DNA from: Bin87 sp965116785
GTDB lineage: Bacteria > Chloroflexota > Dehalococcoidia > Lucifugimonadales > UBA3495
Direction of reading: 5' to 3'
Length of the DNA stretch: 64,000 nucleotides
NCBI GenBank assembly: GCA_965116785.1
Contig: OZ220731.1
Coordinates: 2,542,001 to 2,606,000, forward strand
A program made the translations under genes and the position numbers. The notes beneath the pieces are model-generated. The model was given only the letters and a program-made list of their open reading frames with translations, searched no databases and was not told where the DNA came from. This document shows, one piece after another, positions 1 to 8,675 of this stretch (positions are counted from its first letter, which is position 1; each line of letters starts with the position of its first letter).

Positions 1-171
1 CACGTCGGTGGTCGATAACAACAATATAACCTCGCCCGCTACGGCGTTTTGAGATAGGAGTTCCAGGTACTCGCGTGCCTCAATCCACCTGCGGTATTCG
101 TCGTCCGTATCGGGTGGCTGGCTCAGTCTATTCAGCGCCTGACGGATTTGGTCATGCTCGTATGATGGCAT
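1..171 (-). CDS. N-terminal fragment of an unrecognised protein (runs off left edge)
   Basis: The reverse strand has an ATG at 169-171 preceded by GGAG nine bases upstream. The frame then stays open for 57 codons to the window edge. The fragment begins MPSYEHDQIRQALNRLSQ and is rich in charged residues, with a hydrophobic run (VILLLS) near the cut end. I recognise no family. The good ribosome binding site and open frame support a real gene whose 3' part lies outside the window. It has the same orientation as the DUF2971 gene upstream at 362-1564, but 190 bases separate them, so a shared transcript is only possible. Confidence 0.55.
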   Translation of the reverse strand, partial: MPSYEHDQIRQALNRLSQPPDTDDEYRRWIEAREYLELLSQNAVAGEVILLLSTTDV

Positions 172-361
172 CGTTGAGGTCTCCGTTTGGTATCGACAAT
201 GTGGGCCGATTCTTGAACTCAAAGCGAGTTTGAGCGAATCGAGACCAGGAAGATTGGGGTTGATGAAGCAGTGGACGCCACCGATACCGACACGGCATCT
301 GACAATTCGTTGCCGTGGCTGTGGCGCCTTAGATCGGCTCTGTTGGACACCGTTTCTTGGC

Positions 362-1564
362 TCAATCTCGAGGTAGTTGCTCCTTGCAGGGCATTTTGTG
401 GATCAAGCCGTTGGGCTGAGTGACGGCATCGTAGAACGAAAAATTCCCGAGGGGAGAGTGCCGGTGCTTGATGAGCATGATCAAGCGCACGGCATTTTTG
501 ATTTCATCGCTGGTTTCCTCTCCGAAGATTATCCCGGTGAGGGCGTTGCTCGGGTACCTGACTATCTCTGGCCCTCCGTCTAACCCATGCACCTTAAGCA
601 TCCTGACTTCCTGTTCGTATGCCCAGCCGCTGGTCTTGGAGAGGGCCGCTTGCCTGGTGCGGTTGTCGAAACCCTCAATCCATCTTGTCCATTGGTCAGA
701 GGATTTGAAATCGGACGGCAATGCGTTCAGGGGCTTGGTCTCACTTTCGACAAGCATGGCCCCAGCGTATGGGAAGAGTTCAACCTCGGGGAGATGGTCC
801 GCATACACGACATCCAACAACTGACAGTGCTCAATTTCGAGGTGGTCGGTTTCAAATTCCAGGCAAACGCCCTTGCCCGTTTCGGCGTAATGCGTCCACA
901 TCGACTGATCTTGGTAGGTCTTCGAGAAGCATGCCGCGTACCAAGGCCGAGTGCTCAGTTCGGACATACGAGCAGCGTAAATTTCCGGCAAGTCCGTGTG
1001 TGGAGGGTTTGGGTCGAGCCGAGCCGACAGCGGCGGTGTTTTGGGGAATTGGAACCGCGGAGTGGTCCGTCCGGTGCGCTCGTCGGTCTGGTCAACTATC
1101 GGTATGATGGTGGGCCCGTTGAATGGGTAACTGGATACCGCCTGCTTGATTTGTTCGTTCAGCGGTGCGAGAGCCCTCGCCATTCCGTTGGTATTGAAAC
1201 GGTTGCCGTACAGGTTTTCGGCAGCAGTCCTCACCGCGTCCCGGATTTCTGGCAAACCCCGGATGTCCTTGCCGTACCCTTCCGCCTGGTTGGTCAAGAT
1301 GTGGTAGCCCGGAATTATTATCCCGCCTGCGCCGATTTGCTCGTTCGGCGTGCTGCTCTGTGTTATCGCGCTGGAACGGACGAAATGATCGAGGAGGCCA
1401 TCCCACGCTATGTCATCCGCTTGCCATAAAGCATTGAGGCGGACCTCGTTACGGTCGTTCATTTCACCGGGGCTAGCCAAGTAGATTTCTTGCTTGGCGA
1501 CCTCGGCGAAGCCCGTTACTGCCGCACTCACGGACCTGAACCTGTAAATCTTGACCACCAGCAC
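362..1564 (-). CDS. DUF2971 domain protein
   Basis: This 400-residue protein has the core signature of DUF2971 at about residues 205-240: a CFSKTYQDQSMWTHYAETGKG block followed by VCLEFETDHL. In the family this reads CFS..nd..MWshYa..h.G.CleF. Function in this family is unknown; members are common near mobile and defence genes. The N-terminal two thirds is longer than in minimal members. The start is GTG at 1562-1564, with AAGG just upstream; a second GTG two codons in has slightly better spacing. It lies on the same strand as the XRE/ImmA-IrrE operon that precedes it (gap 68 bases), so it could be the third gene of that unit. Family assignment is fairly secure, biochemical role unknown. Confidence 0.75.
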   Translation of the reverse strand: MLVVKIYRFRSVSAAVTGFAEVAKQEIYLASPGEMNDRNEVRLNALWQADDIAWDGLLDHFVRSSAITQSSTPNEQIGAGGIIIPGYHILTNQAEGYGKDIRGLPEIRDAVRTAAENLYGNRFNTNGMARALAPLNEQIKQAVSSYPFNGPTIIPIVDQTDERTGRTTPRFQFPKTPPLSARLDPNPPHTDLPEIYAARMSELSTRPWYAACFSKTYQDQSMWTHYAETGKGVCLEFETDHLEIEHCQLLDVVYADHLPEVELFPYAGAMLVESETKPLNALPSDFKSSDQWTRWIEGFDNRTRQAALSKTSGWAYEQEVRMLKVHGLDGGPEIVRYPSNALTGIIFGEETSDEIKNAVRLIMLIKHRHSPLGNFSFYDAVTQPNGLIHKMPCKEQLPRD

Positions 1565-1632
1565 TACCTACCTTCGTTTGTCGGACGCATTTCACCTTCG
1601 TTCCGTGGGGCTCTGTAGTCACCACGTCAGCC

Positions 1633-2994
1633 CTATTGTTGAAAGTCGGAACCATAGAGACGGTCCAATTCTCGATTGCGGCGCGCGTTCGTCTGGTTGT
1701 CCTCAATCCGGCGCCGCACCCGTTCCTCGCTGACCTCGACCAGTCGTTCCGGTAAGATCCCCTCGCGCTGCAAAAGATGCACGGCGTCCAGCAGCCTCTG
1801 GTCTCCGGTTACATCTTCCGGAGCGCATTTCAACTGGTGATGGATTGGTGGTGCGCCGGCAGACAGGCGCAACTGCTCCACGAGTTGTGACACCGGGTCA
1901 TCGGCCGCTTCGTTTGCTGGCGGTCCCAGGATGTTGCCGAGCAAGTCTTCCGGATCCCGGTAGTAGGTCCAGAAATCGGTCTCCCCGATGTTGAGCAGCG
2001 CCAGCAGTTCTGCCCGCGAGAACTCCATGCTCTGCTCGAAATACTGCACCAGGGCGAACAGCAGGGTGGGCTGCTCCACGGGCGGGTCCAGATTGACCGG
2101 CTCTCGGGTGCGGTAACCGTTTTTCGACAACTGCACCATCAGGGACTTGTGCTGCCTGGCGTCGATGGCGCCCAGGTCCCGAGCCCGCATCACCAACGCC
2201 TGCATGGAGATTTTCCATTCCATCTTGAGCGGGCCGAGCCTGGTCATGCTCAGACGCCGGAGTTGCGGCTCGATTTCGTGGGCCGGAGCAAGGAACTCGC
2301 CGGCGAACCGGTTAGCCTGGTTCTCGGCCTCCTTGTCGGGGTTGCTGACTTCGCTGTGCATCACCATGTGGCCGATCTCGTGGGCGAGTGTCCACCGCCA
2401 GCGGTCGGGGGGCAGGTCCCGGTTGAGGTGGAACACCGGTGGCAAACCGGGGGTCCGGCACCCGAAGCCGTCGATCCGGTTATCGAACCGATGCCCGACG
2501 ATGATCCCGCCGTTTTCCTCGATGGTTTTGGTGACGCTGAACACCGGACCGGGGGGCATTTGCCAGGCCGCCCGGACGGTGCGGGCGATTTTCTCAGGGT
2601 CGTAGTCGAATTCTTCAACGGGATAGAAGGGGAATGCCGGGAAGTGAAACACACCCTCAAGGGCCTCTCGCAAGGCTTCGATTTCCATGCGCCTCACGGT
2701 GGCATCGGCGTAGACGCGGTCCAGCACGCCGGCCGGGATCCGAGCCCGCTTGCGATGGAAAATCTCACTGCCCGACCCCGCCCTCCGCACGGGTTGGTGG
2801 AAAAACCGGGCGGGGTAATCCAGGGTTTCGGACAGGACGCCGAGATGGCCCGGTGACACCGCCTTTACGCCGGCCTCGTATTTGGCAATCATGGACTGGC
2901 TCACACCGGAGGCCGATGCGAGCGCGGTTTGAGTCAGCCCGCGGGACTGGCGGGCCAATCTCACCATTTCGGGGTTAATCTCTCTGGCCGTCAT
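1633..2994 (-). CDS. XRE-family HTH / ImmA-IrrE metallopeptidase regulator
   Basis: The protein has 453 residues from the ATG at 2992-2994. The first 60 residues are a helix-turn-helix of XRE type (LARQSRGLTQTALASASGVS then IAKYEAG). The middle part (about residues 160-260) is an ImmA/IrrE zinc peptidase domain with the HExxH motif in LAHEIGHMVMHSE and the downstream ENQANRFAGEFLAP stretch carrying the third ligand. Such proteins act as DNA-binding repressors and, in some cases, as antitoxins or proteases that cleave a partner. The longer frame starting at 3120 is rejected because the ATG overlaps the stop of the preceding gene as ATGA, a classic translational-coupling junction. The C-terminal 150 residues are unassigned. 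Confidence 0.88.
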   Translation of the reverse strand: MTAREINPEMVRLARQSRGLTQTALASASGVSQSMIAKYEAGVKAVSPGHLGVLSETLDYPARFFHQPVRRAGSGSEIFHRKRARIPAGVLDRVYADATVRRMEIEALREALEGVFHFPAFPFYPVEEFDYDPEKIARTVRAAWQMPPGPVFSVTKTIEENGGIIVGHRFDNRIDGFGCRTPGLPPVFHLNRDLPPDRWRWTLAHEIGHMVMHSEVSNPDKEAENQANRFAGEFLAPAHEIEPQLRRLSMTRLGPLKMEWKISMQALVMRARDLGAIDARQHKSLMVQLSKNGYRTREPVNLDPPVEQPTLLFALVQYFEQSMEFSRAELLALLNIGETDFWTYYRDPEDLLGNILGPPANEAADDPVSQLVEQLRLSAGAPPIHHQLKCAPEDVTGDQRLLDAVHLLQREGILPERLVEVSEERVRRRIEDNQTNARRNRELDRLYGSDFQQ

Positions 2995-3584
2995 AAACGC
3001 CCCTTGGACAGCGGAACGGGACGATACTGATACACGGTGCGGCCCGGACCCATGCCGTTCAAACTCGGCTGTTGAATATCGTAAACGTCCGTGCGGGCGC
3101 CGTAAATCTGAACCCGCCACTCCACCTCGTCTTCATTCCGCAGGAGAACGTGGATGCTGTCGTATCCGTTCATCAGCGGATCAAGGCGGTAACCCAATTC
3201 CAGCCGGGGAGCCCGGTCCATGCCCGGCAGGGTCGCCTGCCGGTTCCATAACACCGCGTGCGGAGTGTTCAAATTCCACGAGAGATGCCTCCGGTCCAAC
3301 TGCTTGATCCGGATGTTCAGTCTATCCCCGAAAGAGATGTAGTGCTGGCCCCGGTCCGACCGCCGCTCAAACAAGGAGCCGTGCTGTTGCGATTGTTCCA
3401 TTCGGGAGTAGAAATAATCGGCGAGGGTGGAGCAGAAGGATCGTTTGCTCATCGGGCCCCGAATGGCAGTTACTCCAGGGCCGTTAACCGCGTCCATGTA
3501 GTCCAACATAATATCGACGCAGAAGGGTAGCGTCGCCTCCAAGATGTCCCAGGCTTCTTCCGATTCCATATGCTGCCGGATCAT
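2991..3584 (-). CDS. Unknown protein, coupled partner of the XRE/ImmA-IrrE regulator
   Basis: This 197-residue soluble protein is the first gene of the operon and overlaps the regulator by the four bases ATGA, so the two are probably made in a fixed ratio. It has no membrane segment or motif I recognise; the centre (QHYISFGDRLNIRIKQLDRR) looks like a mixed beta/alpha fold. The start ATG at 3582-3584 follows GAAGAGG at seven bases. A small protein directly ahead of an XRE plus ImmA-IrrE gene is the arrangement of a toxin-antitoxin-like pair. That makes this the candidate toxin or substrate, which is inference from position only. Confidence 0.7.
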   Translation of the reverse strand: MIRQHMESEEAWDILEATLPFCVDIMLDYMDAVNGPGVTAIRGPMSKRSFCSTLADYFYSRMEQSQQHGSLFERRSDRGQHYISFGDRLNIRIKQLDRRHLSWNLNTPHAVLWNRQATLPGMDRAPRLELGYRLDPLMNGYDSIHVLLRNEDEVEWRVQIYGARTDVYDIQQPSLNGMGPGRTVYQYRPVPLSKGRL

Positions 3585-3618
3585 TTATCAACCTCTTCAT
3601 TTTTGGTATAGCCCAGCG

Positions 3619-3647
3619 ATGATAGCAGGATAGTTTCATAAATGCAA
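3619..3647 (-). promoter_or_regulatory. Sigma-70-type promoter of the XRE/ImmA-IrrE operon
   Basis: On the reverse strand a -35 box TTGCAT (3642-3647) is separated by exactly 17 bases from a -10 box TATCAT (3619-3624). The expected start of transcription lies about 25-30 bases before the ATG at 3584. The region is clearly more AT-rich than its surroundings. Confidence 0.65.
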
Positions 3648-3651
3648 GAAA

Positions 3652-3669
3652 TATGACCAATATTATGAC
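3652..3669 (-). promoter_or_regulatory. Direct repeat upstream of the -35 box, possible operator
   Basis: TATGAC occurs twice on the + strand at 3652-3657 and 3664-3669, that is 12 bases apart, immediately upstream of the promoter. The XRE domain encoded by the operon is a natural candidate to bind here and autoregulate. This is inference from position; half-site similarity is short. Confidence 0.35.
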
Positions 3670-3924
3670 TTTGGGTTAGCCGCGGGCGCAAGTCGGCACC
3701 AACGGCGCAACATCAGGAGTACCTCTGATGCCAGGGCGCACGTCTACATTTTGATGGATTCCTGGCGTTCCGGAACGAACGTGGCGACTGCATCGCCGAC
3801 GACCGACGAGCGGAGTGCAATGTGAGTGCCATGACCCTAGCGGTCAGGGCTTTGCTACGCTGGACCCGGCATCTCCATTGACCGTCAGATGATCACCTCA
3901 CCTACGCGAACGAAGCGGTGTAAG

Positions 3925-4171
3925 CGCCGGTAGAAAAGTATGCCGGGAGGAAGCGGGTGGCGGGCCAGCGGAGAGCGTGGCGGGGGGCCGGCCCCTGCAG
4001 CGCGCTCAGTCGGGACGGCGGGCACAGGGGAGGGGGCCCACCAGGTGGCTCACCTTTGCTCCGGCGCAGCGATGCACGATTCCACCGGCGCTGACCCCCT
4101 GCATCGGCCGGCATCTCATGGGGCCGCTCAAGTTAGCCCCACGTCCGCAGGGGTGCGCCGAACTTCGAGAG
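3925..4171 (+). repeat. Left copy of a ~250-bp diverged inverted repeat (HNH-gene remnant)
   Basis: This stretch matches 11787-12044 in opposite orientation. Shared blocks include the CGCCGGTAGAAAAG end, CAGTCGGGACGGCGGGCACA and CTCATGGGGCCGCTCAAG; by eye the two are roughly 80-85 percent identical. In both copies one frame reads RHLMGPLKLAPRPQGCAEL. In the right copy that frame runs on into an HNH nuclease domain, while here it stops at a TGA right after the block. It is therefore a truncated remnant of the same gene. The rest of 3670-4768 has no gene I can support. Confidence 0.75.
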
Positions 4172-4274
4172 TGATTCTGTCATTTCGGATCGTTCGCTCC
4201 GGCCCACGCAGGGATGAACCTCAGACGATCCACCAACCACCACTTCGCCCCGGTCTTGCCTGTAAAACCCCGTA

Positions 4275-4354
4275 TTGTCCCAAAAGTGGCTTCATCCCGA
4301 AATAGTAGTTTCTGGGGTTGCCTCAAACGCGTCCCGAAATGTTCATTCCGGGAC
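4275..4354 (+). repeat. Palindromic motif pair, left flank
   Basis: The palindrome GTCCCGAAATG-TT-CATTCCGGGAC lies at 4331-4354. A related half-site, TGTCCCAAAAGTGGC followed by ATCCCGAAAT, lies just upstream at 4275-4305. Both have counterparts in inverted orientation at 11444-11501, in the same order relative to the HNH remnant. These may be protein-binding or recombination sites belonging to the repeated unit. Confidence 0.55.
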
Positions 4355-4768
4355 AAGGCCGCGCAAAAGGGCGATATGCGCAGATAGGCACAGATTGTGA
4401 TGTTTTCAGGGTATCTGTGCCGGGGCCGTGGCGGGTCCTTGGCGGGTCTTTGGCGCACTTAGCGCAGTCTGATGGCGGCGTTTCCGGTTCTTATATTGGG
4501 CGGACCGCTTTGGACACTCGACCGCTATACGAGGCCTTGGACGGGCTCCCGCCCGGGGCCTCCCTTCGGCATGACTTTGGATTGGACGATCGTGTATCGA
4601 GGCACGGAAGCCCGTGATCTGTTGGGCTGCGCGCCCGGAACGGTGCTGGGCAAGAGATGCGCTGACTGACCCAGCAGCCTTGACTGGTAAAGGCTTACCG
4701 CGGACGCCGCCGAGGGCTGCGCATGTCTCCGTTCTGCACGGGTCGGGCTGGTACCCTCTCCTATAACT

Positions 4769-5185
4769 GTGGGAATACGCTGTCGGTCGGGCGAACTCAA
4801 GCAGGTTGAGGTCATGCCGGTGGTGCTGGCGCCGGTCGGCTCATTGGGTCGTCTGCTGGTCTACCTGCTGGGCGGGCGTCAAGGCCCTGACGCTAATCTC
4901 GGGCCCGGCTGGGTCCCGTCGTCAGCGGCGGCCGGTACAGGTGCTGAGGCCGGGGAAGAGGTGCTGACGCCTCGTGAAATGGGCGTGCTGCGTCTAGTCG
5001 CTCTGGGCTGGCAACACGAGCATATCGCCGAGGAGTTGGGAGGGACTCTCGCTACGGTGCGTAGCCGCGTAGGCGACCTGCGCGGCAAACGCGATGCGGA
5101 TTCTCGTCTGGAAGGGTTCCGGCGGCGGTCAGGCTCGGGGTTCTCGAGTGGCGCTGACGGATGGCCCAATGCTTTCAGTGACCGC
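4769..5185 (+). pseudogene. LuxR-type HTH remnant
   Basis: Between about 4964 and 5122 the + strand encodes LTPREMGVLRLVALGWQHEH followed by IAEELGGTLATVRSRVGDLR, an almost canonical LuxR/GerE helix-turn-helix. The open frame continues to 5389 but that part only mirrors the antiparallel helicase gene. The upstream 65 residues show no receiver or sensor domain. I read this as the decayed end of a response-regulator-like gene, although a short HTH protein cannot be excluded. No ribosome binding site is obvious at the ATG at 4769. Confidence 0.45.
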
Positions 5186-7408
5186 TTACGAACTTCGCTC
5201 AACAAGACCGCTTGCCAACTGCGGGAGTGCTCGGAGGTCGACCAGACTGCTGCACACATCCTCATAGAGGAGGTCGGCACTCAGGTAACGGTGAAATTTC
5301 TCCGACATGACCTTTTCGAGTCCCGTCAGCGGTTCGCTAGCCATCTCATCCGGCGTCCGTTGGGCGATGTCTTCCAAGACCTGCTCTAAGTATCTACCCG
5401 AACACGGGGCCTCCACCTCTAGGAAGCCAACGTGATCCACCACCTTGAACCCCAGGCTCTTAAGTTTCAGCGAAAGCGTGGTCGTCTTGACGGTTCCCGC
5501 CCGGGTGGATACCAACCTCTCCCGTTCTCCGGTCTCGCATATGGAACGTCTGTCGAGTCCCAGGCGACGATATTCGGATCGGGCGTCTTCCAGCAGACGG
5601 GCAGCCGTGCGGTCAAGATAGACCGGCACGGCCTGACCGCAGAACACGGCCCCCATCTCCTCCACAACGCGGTCGTGCACCAAACCGTGGCTCCCGCCAA
5701 AGGGGGGAGGGGTGCCGGTCGGATCGGGAGTGACTTCTATCACCTTATCGTGGCTATGCACCGCGGTGATTCGCCAACGCCTGCCGGAGAGGATGATCGT
5801 CATCTCCGGCAGGAAAATGTTGCTGGCCGGCAGCACACCTACTTGATTACTTCCCGACAGCACCCGGTATTCCTCGGTGGTCTGGAACACGGCGTAGAAA
5901 CTGTAGTGCTCCACCAATTTCTCGCCCTGCGGCCCCAATAGCAGGGTCTCGTCCGGTGCCTGCTCGATCAGCGTAACTTCCTGCGAACCCATTTGCCTCA
6001 GCAGGCGGACAAACTGTTCAGTGGTCACCTTCCGGAACGGGCCCCGACGGCAGAGGGTCTCGTAAATCTGTTGCGCATTGGCCCCGCCGCGCTCAGCGAT
6101 AACCGAGAGAACCTGGTGGGTTAGGGTCGACAGGTGAAGTGCCTGCGGAGCGGGCGGCTCGTACCATCGCTCCACCAATAGTTCCACCATGGCGATTGAC
6201 CGGATCAGGTCCAGGTGCAGGCGGTCTACGGGATGAGAATCGGCATTGGTGGCCCTTTCGATGGCATACATTCGCAGCACCGCAGGCTGGCCTCGGCGTC
6301 CCGAACGTCCCAGTCTTTGGCGCAGGGACGATACGGAGAATGGCGGCCCGATCTGCGCCACACAGTCGATATCTCCTATATCTATACCGAGTTCCAGCGT
6401 GGAGGTGCAGATCGCGGTGGCGGTCCTGCTATCTTTGAGACGGCGTTCCACATCCAGCCGGTGGGCTCGCGAAAGGCTGGCGTGATGCGGGAAAAAGTCC
6501 AGCGGCACATTCACTCGCTCCGACATTTCCCGCAGGGCATCGGCGTACCACTCCACATTCACTCGCGAACCGGCGAACACGAGATTGGGCGTGCCTCGCA
6601 ACCGGGAGAACAGGTGCTTGGCGACCTCTCGTTTTGAACTGTCCGCGGCTACGGTTTCGATACCGCCGGTGCGATAGCCGCGGATTTGGACCCTCAAATC
6701 CTGCCCATCGCCTGTGCTCTCCAGCAGATCGACAGATTGGGGATCCTCCGGCCGGAGATACTCTTTCACCGTATCCATCTCGGCGAGGGTCGCGGACAAT
6801 CCCACTCTCCGGATGCGGCGTCGGACGGCCTGTTCCAACCGGGTCAGGAGGGAACGCAGGTGGATGCCTCGCTCGTTGTCGAGGAAGGCATGTAACTCGT
6901 CAACTATGATTGTGCGCGTGCCCGCGAACAGTGTGGGGATTTCCAAACCCCTGAGCACGAAAAGCGCTTCGAGAGACTCCGGGGTGATGAGCAGCAGGCC
7001 CTTCGGGTTTCGGCGGGCCCGGGCCTTCACGCCTTGGTCGATGTCTCCGTGCCAGGGATAGACCGGCAACTCGGCCCGCTCACAGAGGTCTTCCATGCGG
7101 CGGGTTTGATCGTTGATCAGTGCTCTGAGGGGAGCCACGTACACCAGGTCGAATCCCCCGCCGCCGGGATCGGTCAGCACGGACGATACCAGGGGGAGGA
7201 ACGCCGCTTCCGTTTTGCCCCCTGCGGTGGGGGCAGCGATGATCAGGTCCCGCTCTCCCTCCAGAAGCCCAAGGATTGCGCGCTCTTGGATGTCCCGCAG
7301 TTCAGTCCATCGCTTATCCCAAATCCACCGTCGGATGGGTTCGGCCAGCAGGTCGAACGCGGAAGAGGGGCTAGAGTTTGAATGTGGCGAGGTCATCATC
7401 CTCTCCAT
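5186..7408 (-). CDS. Lhr-like / BrxHI-like DEAD-box helicase
   Basis: This 740-residue superfamily 2 helicase has Q-motif region WTELRDIQERAI, Walker A APTAGGKTEAA (about residue 60), Walker B/DEAD-type IIVDELHAF, motif III LSATLAE, and in RecA domain 2 CTSTLELGIDIGDID and QRLGRSGRRGQ. The layout is that of Lhr-family helicases and of BrxHI, the helicase of several BREX defence types. The remaining C-terminal half is winged-helix-like and unassigned. It overlaps the upstream ATPase gene by up to 38 bases. The ATG at 7394-7396 has the best ribosome binding site (GGAG, six bases), so the true start may be four codons into the listed frame. It is the last gene of a three-gene operon with the BrxD-like and TerB proteins. 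Confidence 0.88.
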   Translation of the reverse strand: MERMMTSPHSNSSPSSAFDLLAEPIRRWIWDKRWTELRDIQERAILGLLEGERDLIIAAPTAGGKTEAAFLPLVSSVLTDPGGGGFDLVYVAPLRALINDQTRRMEDLCERAELPVYPWHGDIDQGVKARARRNPKGLLLITPESLEALFVLRGLEIPTLFAGTRTIIVDELHAFLDNERGIHLRSLLTRLEQAVRRRIRRVGLSATLAEMDTVKEYLRPEDPQSVDLLESTGDGQDLRVQIRGYRTGGIETVAADSSKREVAKHLFSRLRGTPNLVFAGSRVNVEWYADALREMSERVNVPLDFFPHHASLSRAHRLDVERRLKDSRTATAICTSTLELGIDIGDIDCVAQIGPPFSVSSLRQRLGRSGRRGQPAVLRMYAIERATNADSHPVDRLHLDLIRSIAMVELLVERWYEPPAPQALHLSTLTHQVLSVIAERGGANAQQIYETLCRRGPFRKVTTEQFVRLLRQMGSQEVTLIEQAPDETLLLGPQGEKLVEHYSFYAVFQTTEEYRVLSGSNQVGVLPASNIFLPEMTIILSGRRWRITAVHSHDKVIEVTPDPTGTPPPFGGSHGLVHDRVVEEMGAVFCGQAVPVYLDRTAARLLEDARSEYRRLGLDRRSICETGERERLVSTRAGTVKTTTLSLKLKSLGFKVVDHVGFLEVEAPCSGRYLEQVLEDIAQRTPDEMASEPLTGLEKVMSEKFHRYLSADLLYEDVCSSLVDLRALPQLASGLVERSS

Positions 7409-8669
7409 CTTCGGTAACCTGGCCAGCCTCAGGGTCGACGTCGTCCTCGGGTTCGATAGACCCTATCAACGACTGCCATTCCGTGTCCGGATTCTGCTCC
7501 AAGACCGACAACAGATTGACGAATTCCTTCACCGTGTTCCGCGGAGTTCTGAAGTAGGCGTCGCCGATCCGCTCGGAGCAATGTGCCATGAAAGCGGTCA
7601 GAGCCTCGTCTGGCACGGCATTCTCGTCGTCCTGCATGACCCGGCGGATGTTGGCCAAGAGCACGAACATGTCCTCAGGCACCAGGTTCGCCAGCCGTAT
7701 CACGGGACCCGACAGGTCGACCATCCCGTCGCGGGCAAAGGAGTTCTCGGCCAAACGGGTCTGAAGAGCCTGGTAACTGTAGAGGCCACGGCGCGTGTCC
7801 ATCAGAAAATCGGGCGTCCCGCCCATGATGAACCCTATGTTCTGGGCCGTGCCCTGCAGGACATCGTTAAGGATCCGAAGCAACTGCTCGTAGTTGGCCT
7901 GGCGCGCCCGCGAATTGATGATCTTGTACAGGTTCACCATCTCGTCGAGAGAAACCAACAGGCCCTTATAGCCGGCCCCCTGCACGAACAGCGAGAGCAG
8001 TTTCAACTGGTCGTAGATTCCGGCATCATCCACGATAGTGCGCACACCGAGGTCCCGGCGGGCGTCGGTCCTGGTGGCATACTCGCCGCGAAGCCACCTC
8101 AGGGCGGCGGTCTTGAGGTCCTCGTCGGCTTCGTCAAACCCTTCCCAATATCGGGCAATAACGGTGGCGAAGTCGTACCCGCCCGTCAGTTCCTGCAAGT
8201 GAGCCAACTTGTCCCGAATGACGTCCCCGGTATGCCTGCCATTCCTTTCCGCTTCGCTGATCGCCTGGGTGGCGAACCGCTCCACCACCGATGCCAGGGC
8301 GCCACCATCCGGCCTGCTCCGCGTTGAGGTATTTCGAGCCAACTCGGCATAGAGGGAAAGCGCCCGCCTGTTTGTTGCGTGGAGCCTGCGGTCGGGCGTG
8401 ATGTCCGCGGACAGCACCACCAGGCCCTTTTCCATGGCCACCAGCCGGACCAGGTTCAAGAAAAACGTCTTGCCGGATCCGTATTCGCCGATGATGAAAC
8501 GGATGGCCGACCCCCCATCGCCGATGCGCTCGATATCGCGCACCAGTTCCTCAGTTTCTCTGGCGCGACCGACCTGTATGTGCTGGAGGCCAACCTTGGG
8601 TACCACACCAGCCCGCAAGGCTTGGATGATGGTGTCCCGATCTCGGTTTCTGATCCGTGAAGTCGTCAA
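7371..8669 (-). CDS. BrxD-like P-loop ATPase (DUF2791 family)
   Basis: The 432-residue protein carries Walker A GEYGSGKTFFLN at about residue 60 and a Walker B-like LLVSLDEMVNLY near residue 235, followed by sensor-type IGFIMGGTPDFL. The opening IIQALRAGVVPKVGLQHIQVGR and overall plan match the BrxD ATPase of BREX systems. The acidic tail (EDGEDDDLATF) overlaps the start of the helicase gene. BrxD is nearly always coupled to a BrxHI-type helicase, as here. Unlike BREX, no PglZ, PglX or BrxC gene is present in the window. Partner and substrate are unknown; a DNA-loading or remodelling role is inferred. Confidence 0.85.
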   Translation of the reverse strand: MTTSRIRNRDRDTIIQALRAGVVPKVGLQHIQVGRARETEELVRDIERIGDGGSAIRFIIGEYGSGKTFFLNLVRLVAMEKGLVVLSADITPDRRLHATNRRALSLYAELARNTSTRSRPDGGALASVVERFATQAISEAERNGRHTGDVIRDKLAHLQELTGGYDFATVIARYWEGFDEADEDLKTAALRWLRGEYATRTDARRDLGVRTIVDDAGIYDQLKLLSLFVQGAGYKGLLVSLDEMVNLYKIINSRARQANYEQLLRILNDVLQGTAQNIGFIMGGTPDFLMDTRRGLYSYQALQTRLAENSFARDGMVDLSGPVIRLANLVPEDMFVLLANIRRVMQDDENAVPDEALTAFMAHCSERIGDAYFRTPRNTVKEFVNLLSVLEQNPDTEWQSLIGSIEPEDDVDPEAGQVTEDGEDDDLATFKL

Positions 8670-8675
8670 TCGTTG

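Noticed and set aside
3670..4768. Several 65-120-residue frames in the left flank
   Set aside because: They lie in the inverted repeat or palindromes, are rich in Arg/Pro/Gly, and have no start signals; they are remnants rather than genes.
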